From Desulfurobacterium sp. (GTDB taxonomy: Bacteria; Aquificota; Aquificia; Desulfurobacteriales; Desulfurobacteriaceae), in contig QNYI01000067.1 in NCBI GenBank assembly GCA_003978805.1, positions 1 to 6,357 of the forward strand: a stretch of DNA of 6,357 nucleotides, in the 5' to 3' direction. The notes under the pieces are model-generated. The model worked only from the letters and a program-made list of their open reading frames with translations. It searched no databases and had not been told where the DNA came from. Shown here one piece after another: positions 1-3,908 of this stretch. Both the position numbers and the translations under genes were made by a program. The number at the start of each line of letters is the position of its first letter. The first letter of the stretch is position 1.

Positions 1-123
1 CCCAAAGAAAACTTCTGGATTAACCCGGACTGCGGCCTCAAGACAAGACGCTGGGAAGAGGTTATCCCCGCCTTAAGGAACCTTGTAAGACTTGCCGAAG
101 AGCTAAGAAAAGAAACCAATTAA
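1..123 (+). CDS. C-terminal end of a second MetE-like protein (partial; 5' end outside window)
   Basis: The frame is open from the first base to a TAA at 121-123 and encodes 40 residues that match the C-terminus of the complete MetE on the opposite strand, differing only at residues 26 (R for K), 37 (K for E) and 39 (T for N). It contains the NPDCGLKTR motif, and its cysteine (visible residue 11) corresponds to the last zinc ligand of cobalamin-independent methionine synthase. It is either the tail of a second full-length metE or a surviving fragment; the window cannot decide. Four of the seven coding differences are silent, which suggests selection on the protein and argues weakly for a functional gene. 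It converges on the complete metE with only 42 bp between the two stop codons. If it is only a C-terminal-domain protein or a remnant, that would show immediately upstream of the window. Confidence 0.8.
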   Translation, partial: PKENFWINPDCGLKTRRWEEVIPALRNLVRLAEELRKETN

Positions 124-137
124 AGCTCTTTGCAGCC

Positions 138-151
138 CTCCCCGAGGGGAG
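138..151. terminator. Central hairpin between convergent metE ends; possible bidirectional terminator
   Basis: CTCCCC (138-143) pairs with GGGGAG (146-151) around a 2-nt GA centre, so the real loop would be larger after the innermost pairs open. It sits midway between two convergent stop codons, where a shared terminator is expected. On neither strand is it followed by a run of T (GCGACAAGG on +, GGCTGCAAAG on -), so intrinsic termination is doubtful. It may instead simply be the centre of the large palindrome. Confidence 0.4.
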
Positions 152-165
152 AGCGACAAGGAACT

Positions 166-2340
166 TTAATTGTTTTCTTCCCTTAACTCTTCGGCAAGTC
201 TTACAAGGTTCTTTAAGGCGGGGATGACTTCTTCCCAGCGTCTTGTCTTGAGGCCGCAGTCCGGGTTAATCCAGAAGTTTTCTTTGGGGATAACCCTTAG
301 AGCTCTCTCCACAATCTCCTTCATCTCCTCAGCGCTTGGAACGTAAGGGGAGTGAATGTCCCACACGCCGAGTCCTATCTGTCTGTCAAAGTTAACCTTC
401 TCAAAGGATTGTAAGATGTCTCCCTTAGACCTTGATGCCTCAATGGAGATAACGTCAAAGTCCATCTCAAGTATGTACTCCATGATTTCGCCGAACTCAG
501 AGTAACACATGTGGGTGTGAATCTGGGTTTCGGGCTTTACGGAGGAGTGGCAGAGCCTAAAGGACTTGATAGCCCAGTCAAAGTAATCTTTCCAGTTCCT
601 CTTCTTGATGGGAGCTCTCTCCCTGATTGCCGGCTCGTCTATCTGGACGATTTTAATTCCAGCTTCCTCGTAGTCCCTGATTTCGTCTTTAAGGGCAAGG
701 GCAATCTGGTAAGCAACTTCAGAAATGGGAATGTCCTCCCTTACGAAGCTCCAAGCGATTATCGTCACAGGGCCAGTGAGCATTCCCTTTACAGGTTTTT
801 CTGTTAAACTCTGGGCGAAAGCAATTTCTGGAACGGTCATTACTCCGTCCCTCTCAACGTCTCCGTAGATAATCGGCGGACGGTAGCACCTTGTTCCGTA
901 AGAAATCACCCAGCCGTTGCCGGTTGTGGCTATGCCTTTCATCTTCTCGGCGAAGAACTCAACCATGTCTGTCCTTTCAAACTCGCCGTGAACTAAAACG
1001 TCAAGGCCAAGCTCTTCCTGAATCTTTATGGCCTTGGCAATCTCTCCCTTTACGAAGGTTTCGTAGCTCTCCTTGTCAAGCTTACCCTTCCTGTAGAGGA
1101 GTCTAACCCTTCTGACTTCTTCTGTCTGGGGGAACGAGCCGATTGTTGTCGTCGGGAAGAGCGGAAGGTTAAGGACTTCCTGCTGTTTTTTAACCCTCTC
1201 TTTGTAGCTTGGCTTCCTTACAAAGTCTTCCTCTTTAAGGGCAGAAACTCTTTCCCTTACGGCCTTAATCTCACCGAACTTGTTGTTTATACCCTTAACC
1301 CATTCCCTTGCCTCTCCCTCTTTTCCTTCAAGGATTTCGGCAAGGAGCTTGATTTCCTTCAGCTTCTCCTCGGCAAAGGCTACCTTCTGTAAGAGCTCCT
1401 CCGGGAGTGTTGCACCTTCAAGGTTAACGGGCAGGTGAAACAGAGGAGCTGCGTTTGTGACAGTAAGGTCAAACTTTTCTGAGAGCTCCCTTAAAACCTC
1501 TGCCGTCTTAAAGAGGTTATTTCTCCAGACGTTCCTTCCATCAACAACACCGGCAAAGAGCTTCTTACCACGTGGGTCTAACCTTTTAAGCTGTTCTAAG
1601 TTCTCTCCCCTGTCGTGCACGAGGTCAACGCCGATTCCGCTTACCGGAAGCTCAAAAAGGAGCTCCAGCCTGTCTACGCTATCGTAGTAGGTAAAGAGGT
1701 TAACCTCTCCCTTTACTTCACTTAAGAGGCTGTAGCTTTCAGCGATTGCCTTCCACTCTTCCTCTGAGAGCTCCATAACAAGAGCAGGGTCTTCAAAGTG
1801 AACGGACTTAAAGCTTTTGCTGTTGACGTATTCAACAAGGACTTTTGTGAGCTCCTTAAGAGCTCCCTTAAAACTTCCTTCAGGGAGTCCCTTAGAGAGC
1901 TTGAGGAAGGTAAAGGGAGCGATGATGTGGACGTTCTCAGAAGCTCCTTCGTGTCTGTTCCAGACAGGTTCACAGACCTTAAAAGCGGGTTCTTTGCCTT
2001 CAAAGTCTGGAACTAAATAGTGGTAGTTGGTGTTAAACCACTTTGTCATTTCAAGGGCGTTCTTGCCCCTGCACAGCTCAAAGTACTCCTCTAAGGAGTT
2101 TGCCTTGTAGACGCCAAAAAGGAGTGCAGTGTCAAGCATCGGGTCGTAGAGGGTCATTTCCCCTTGGGGGAAGGCCTCTACGTACTTCCTGTAGGTTTCC
2201 TCCCTCTTTCGGTTTAGCTCCTTGATGCCTTCTCGGAGCTCTTTTTCTGTGACTTTTTGCGCCCAGAAACCTTCAATCAGGCGCTTAAACTCTCTCTGCT
2301 TTCCGAGTCTCGGAAAGCCGTAGGCGTAGGTTTTAACCAT
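166..2340 (-). CDS. metE: 5-methyltetrahydropteroyltriglutamate-homocysteine methyltransferase (cobalamin-independent methionine synthase)
   Basis: This cytoplasmic zinc enzyme moves the methyl group of 5-methyltetrahydrofolate (polyglutamate form) to homocysteine, the last step of methionine synthesis, without B12. The protein has 724 residues, close to the roughly 750 usual for MetE, and has both halves: an N-terminal barrel starting YGFPRLGKQREFK near residue 8, and a catalytic C-terminal barrel from about 395 (PTTTIGSFPQT). Zinc ligands expected for the family are present: His610 and Cys612 (HMC), Glu634 (SIEASRS) and Cys695 (NPDCGLK). The IDEPA motif (about 567-571) and His663 in WDIHSPYVPS, the position of the catalytic histidine, are also present. 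I chose the ATG at 2338-2340 because GGAGGT lies 6 nt before it and MVKTYAYGFPR looks like the true N-terminus. An in-frame start 11 codons upstream would put the ribosome site inside the gene. The leader carries a cobalamin riboswitch. The 3' end is one arm of the palindrome at 1-288. Confidence 0.97.
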   Translation of the reverse strand: MVKTYAYGFPRLGKQREFKRLIEGFWAQKVTEKELREGIKELNRKREETYRKYVEAFPQGEMTLYDPMLDTALLFGVYKANSLEEYFELCRGKNALEMTKWFNTNYHYLVPDFEGKEPAFKVCEPVWNRHEGASENVHIIAPFTFLKLSKGLPEGSFKGALKELTKVLVEYVNSKSFKSVHFEDPALVMELSEEEWKAIAESYSLLSEVKGEVNLFTYYDSVDRLELLFELPVSGIGVDLVHDRGENLEQLKRLDPRGKKLFAGVVDGRNVWRNNLFKTAEVLRELSEKFDLTVTNAAPLFHLPVNLEGATLPEELLQKVAFAEEKLKEIKLLAEILEGKEGEAREWVKGINNKFGEIKAVRERVSALKEEDFVRKPSYKERVKKQQEVLNLPLFPTTTIGSFPQTEEVRRVRLLYRKGKLDKESYETFVKGEIAKAIKIQEELGLDVLVHGEFERTDMVEFFAEKMKGIATTGNGWVISYGTRCYRPPIIYGDVERDGVMTVPEIAFAQSLTEKPVKGMLTGPVTIIAWSFVREDIPISEVAYQIALALKDEIRDYEEAGIKIVQIDEPAIRERAPIKKRNWKDYFDWAIKSFRLCHSSVKPETQIHTHMCYSEFGEIMEYILEMDFDVISIEASRSKGDILQSFEKVNFDRQIGLGVWDIHSPYVPSAEEMKEIVERALRVIPKENFWINPDCGLKTRRWEEVIPALKNLVRLAEELREENN

Positions 2341-2445
2341 CCTTTTACCTCCTGCGGTGTTTTTGTGAAACACCTGCGTGACCTTCTCCTTTCCCGCGCC
2401 CCGAACCCCCGCAGGACGCGAAGGGGTAGGTTTTCACCTACCCAT
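2341..2445 (-). promoter_or_regulatory. Putative translational expression platform of the metE riboswitch, including the RBS
   Basis: Read on the - strand, three elements follow the aptamer. First, a perfect 8-bp stem with a GAAA loop (2424-2443; GGGTAGGT / ACCTACCC). Second, TCCTGCGG (2409-2416), which is the exact complement of CCGCAGGA (2350-2357), overlapping the metE Shine-Dalgarno CAGGAGGT. Third, a hairpin just before the Shine-Dalgarno (2354-2377; core GGTGTTT / AAACACC, loop CACAA). The third element uses bases 2354-2357, which the second pairing also needs, so the two are mutually exclusive. This looks like an on/off switch of the ribosome site. No hairpin followed by a U-tract is present, so translational control is more likely than termination. 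The pairings are seen in the sequence; which state binds B12 is inferred. Confidence 0.65.
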
Positions 2446-2592
2446 CACGGGCCGGTCTCCCGGCTCGCAGGGTTTTATTGGGCAGTAGCCTTCCCAGAGT
2501 GAAAGACTCCAGTGGCTAAAGCCCTTTTTTATTCCCTGCTCACGGTTGCGAGGACAGCGCCGGACTTTCACCGGACTTCCCGTTCACCCGTG
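2446..2592 (-). promoter_or_regulatory. Cobalamin (B12) riboswitch aptamer upstream of metE
   Basis: The - strand shows the conserved order of the cobalamin riboswitch. CACGGG at the 5' end (2587-2592) pairs with CCCGTG at the 3' end (2446-2451). Next come GGTGAAAGTCCGG with GCGCTGTCC and CGCAACCGTGA, the conserved core. An arm with AGCCACTG and TGGGAAGGCT flanks an inner GAGT/ACTC hairpin and is closed by GGGC/GCCC. A GCAGGG/CCCTGC stem follows, and then GAGCCGGGAGACCGGCC, a good match to the B12-box consensus. The element binds adenosylcobalamin or a related cobalamin. Placed before metE it should lower synthesis of the B12-independent enzyme when B12 is available, a known regulatory pairing in bacteria. 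The cobalamin subclass cannot be decided by eye. Confidence 0.95.
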
Positions 2593-2648
2593 ACGTTGTG
2601 AATTTTAGTATATTTGTCACCTAATAGAACCTTTTTGTGGAGGTAAAG
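2593..2648. promoter_or_regulatory. Divergent promoter region between metE leader and acetyltransferase gene
   Basis: This AT-rich 56-bp stretch must hold the start signals of both directions. On the - strand, TATACT (2607-2612) is a good -10 element and would start the metE leader about 7-10 nt before the aptamer; no convincing -35 is seen. On the + strand I see only weak candidates (TTGTGA at 2596-2601, TAATAG at 2622-2627, spacing 20). The GGAGGT at 2639-2644 is the ribosome binding site of the + strand gene and decides its GTG start at 2649. Confidence 0.45.
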
Positions 2649-2918
2649 GTGCCTGAAGTAAAACTTGCAGAGGGAAAGATTTACTTGGAACTTGAAGGGG
2701 AGGAAGCCTTTATTTCTTTTAACGTGGTTAAGGAAAAGGGGATTATCGTCGTGAATACAACTTTTGTTCCCGAGTCCCACAGGGGAAAGGGAATAGCCGG
2801 GAAACTTACCTCTAAGCTGGTGGAGTTTGCCGACGAGAACGGTTATAAGGTTTGGCCACTCTGTTCCTACACCCGCAAGTACCTTGAAAGGAAGAGACCG
2901 GACTTAATCGCGGAGTAG
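2649..2918 (+). CDS. Small GNAT-fold N-acetyltransferase-like protein (YjdJ/NATD1-type)
   Basis: This 89-residue protein belongs by its motifs to the short single-domain GNAT family (COG2388 / Pfam Acetyltransf_CG type), to which bacterial YjdJ and human NATD1 belong. It shows the acetyl-CoA pyrophosphate loop PESHRGKGIAGKL at residues 41-53 and the family's C-terminal signature LCSYTRKYLERK with Cys72. Members bind acetyl-CoA, but their acceptor substrate is not established, so no pathway is assigned. The start is the GTG at 2649, 5 nt after GGAGG. An in-frame GTG at 2637 would place the Shine-Dalgarno within the coding region. The methyltransferase gene follows after 2 nt, so the two are probably co-transcribed and translationally coupled. 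There is no signal peptide or membrane segment; it is presumably cytosolic. Confidence 0.88.
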   Translation: MPEVKLAEGKIYLELEGEEAFISFNVVKEKGIIVVNTTFVPESHRGKGIAGKLTSKLVEFADENGYKVWPLCSYTRKYLERKRPDLIAE

Positions 2919-2920
2919 TT

Positions 2921-3703
2921 ATGGAAGTGGTAGTGACTACGGACAGAAAGCCAACACCAGAAATGGTTGAAGAGGCGAAGAAACTTTCCGAAAAGCTTAA
3001 AACGGTTTACGTGAAACGTCGTCATAACACCATAGAGTCAATAAAGAAAAGGTTCGGAAAGAACGTCCTTGTGGTGGGTAAAGACCTTCTCCTTACGGTT
3101 CATACTCTTTCCGGCAATAAACTTTTCTTTCATCCGGGACTCTTTAAGATTCGTCTCCTCAACTACCTTTCAGGTGGAAAGGAGTCTATGATCTCTGCCA
3201 TGGAGCTAAAAGAGGGAGATACCGTCCTTGACTGTAACTTGGGACTTGCTCAAGATGCCCTCCTTTCTGCCTTTGTCTCTAAGAGGGAAGTCGTGGGTGT
3301 TGAGAAAGATCCGGTAATCTACGAGATAGTTAGGAGGGGGCTAAAGAAGTATCGGCCGGAAGGAAGGCTCAAAGTGGCGGAGTTTGCTTTTGACCTTGTT
3401 AAACCCGTTTGTGGTGATAACTACGAATTCTTAAAGCAGTTACCCGATAAGTCCTACGATATTGTTTACTTTTCCCCCATGTTCATAAAGCCAAAGTGGC
3501 ACTGTAGCGTTATGGCACCATTTAGAGAGGTTGCTGTTAAGGACTTTGTCTCTCCCCAAACCCTTAAGGAGGCAGAGAGGGTAGCGAGAAAGAGGGTTGT
3601 TATAAAAGTGAATAGGGGAGTTAAGGAGCTCTTCCCTTTCCTTTCGGACTACCGAGTCCAGACCTCTGCAGGTCACGTTGAATATCTCTTCAAAATTTTG
3701 TAG
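2921..3703 (+). CDS. Class I SAM-dependent methyltransferase, YpiP/RsmJ-like
   Basis: The 260-residue protein has a short N-terminal region (TTDRKPTPEMVEEAKKLSEKL, then LVVGKDLLL near 50 and FFHPGLFKIR near 70) and a Rossmann methyltransferase domain. Motif I is VLDCNLGLAQDA (102-113), the acidic ribose-binding end of strand 2 is VGVEKD (125-130), GDNYEFL (165-171) supplies the adenine-side acidic residue, and DIVYFSPMF (180-188) is motif IV. Layout and motifs resemble Bacillus YpiP and the RsmJ family (Pfam SAM_MT, PF04445), whose E. coli member makes m2G1516 in 16S rRNA. An RNA base is a plausible substrate, but the exact target is not shown. Odd point: YpiP and RsmJ have DPMF/DPMY in motif IV, whereas here the Asp is Ser185. 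ATG at 2921 has GGAG 5 nt upstream, inside the end of the acetyltransferase gene. No clear terminator follows. Confidence 0.88.
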   Translation: MEVVVTTDRKPTPEMVEEAKKLSEKLKTVYVKRRHNTIESIKKRFGKNVLVVGKDLLLTVHTLSGNKLFFHPGLFKIRLLNYLSGGKESMISAMELKEGDTVLDCNLGLAQDALLSAFVSKREVVGVEKDPVIYEIVRRGLKKYRPEGRLKVAEFAFDLVKPVCGDNYEFLKQLPDKSYDIVYFSPMFIKPKWHCSVMAPFREVAVKDFVSPQTLKEAERVARKRVVIKVNRGVKELFPFLSDYRVQTSAGHVEYLFKIL

Positions 3704-3908
3704 GCGGTTTTAGGGAGAACCCTTCTGAACCGGTTAGCCTTCTTCCCGCAAAAAATTTTAAAGCATCCAACCATCTGAAATTTCCTCTTTAAGAAATTTA
3801 CAAATTGCTTTAACTCCTTTGAGTTACAATTTTTCGCTGTCGGTTTTTTGTGTAGTAGACCCTGCTAAGGATAAAATCGGGAAGTCAAACGTCTTGCAGG
3901 GAGGTGGA
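3704..3908 (+). promoter_or_regulatory. Intergenic region upstream of nrdA with promoter candidates and short inverted repeats
   Basis: No gene is seen here. The best promoter candidate is TTGTGT (3848-3853) and TAAAAT (3872-3877), 18 bp apart, which would start transcription near 3884. A second -10-like TACAAT lies at 3825-3830 without a good -35. Inverted repeats are AAATTTC/GAAATTT (3778-3784 and 3793-3799) and TAACTC/GAGTTA (3811-3816 and 3821-3826, 4-nt loop). The latter is followed by CAATTTTT and could be a weak terminator for the upstream operon or an operator. CCCTGC (3860-3865) can pair with GCAGGG (3896-3901) at the nrdA Shine-Dalgarno. I do not recognise an NrdR box. GGGAGG (3899-3904) is the nrdA ribosome site. 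Confidence 0.5.

Larger units (their letters stand above)
1..288. repeat. Long inverted repeat (palindrome) formed by two metE 3' ends
   Basis: Base i pairs with base 289-i throughout, with no insertion or deletion, giving two 143-bp arms around a 2-nt centre (GA at 144-145). I count 12 mismatches, at arm-1 positions 60, 63, 77, 103, 108, 109, 116, 126, 129, 133, 134 and 137, so the arms are about 92% identical. The outer 59 bp match perfectly and all differences lie in the inner 84 bp. The homology passes both stop codons and continues through the intergenic DNA to the centre. The left arm may extend beyond the window: bases 289 onward continue metE, and their partners would lie before base 1. 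Confidence 0.93.

Noticed and set aside
1..288. Mobile element end (terminal inverted repeat) or CRISPR-like repeat
   Set aside because: The repeat is coding metE sequence with a 2-nt centre; there is no transposase, target-site duplication or repeated spacer pattern in the window.
1..288. Pure assembly or amplification fold-back artefact
   Set aside because: Not excluded, but 12 substitutions with no indels, 4 of the 7 coding ones silent, look like real evolutionary divergence; a fold-back artefact would give identical arms.
2341..2373. In-frame 11-codon N-terminal extension of metE to an ATG at 2371-2373
   Set aside because: It would place GGAGGT and the pre-Shine-Dalgarno hairpin inside the coding region, and MFHKNTAGGKR resembles no MetE N-terminus. 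The ATG at 2338-2340 is correctly spaced from the ribosome site.
2637..2648. Upstream GTG start for the GNAT gene
   Set aside because: GGAGGT at 2639-2644 would lie inside the gene; the GTG at 2649 has correct spacing from it.
2568..2780. Open frame on the - strand across the metE promoter and the GNAT gene
   Set aside because: It overlaps the riboswitch 5' part and runs antisense to the GNAT gene. It has no ribosome site or recognisable motif and is a shadow of real features.
3704..3760. Intrinsic terminator after the methyltransferase gene
   Set aside because: Only short stems (AGGG/CCCT, the AACCGGTT palindrome at 3728-3735) are present and none is followed by a T-run; the AAAAAATTTTAAA at about 3750-3762 has no GC stem directly before it.
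3819..3908. In-frame 30-codon N-terminal extension of nrdA
   Set aside because: No ribosome site precedes 3819, the extra residues do not resemble NrdA, and the stretch overlaps promoter-like sequence. GGGAGG points to the ATG at 3909, which begins the ATP-cone directly.
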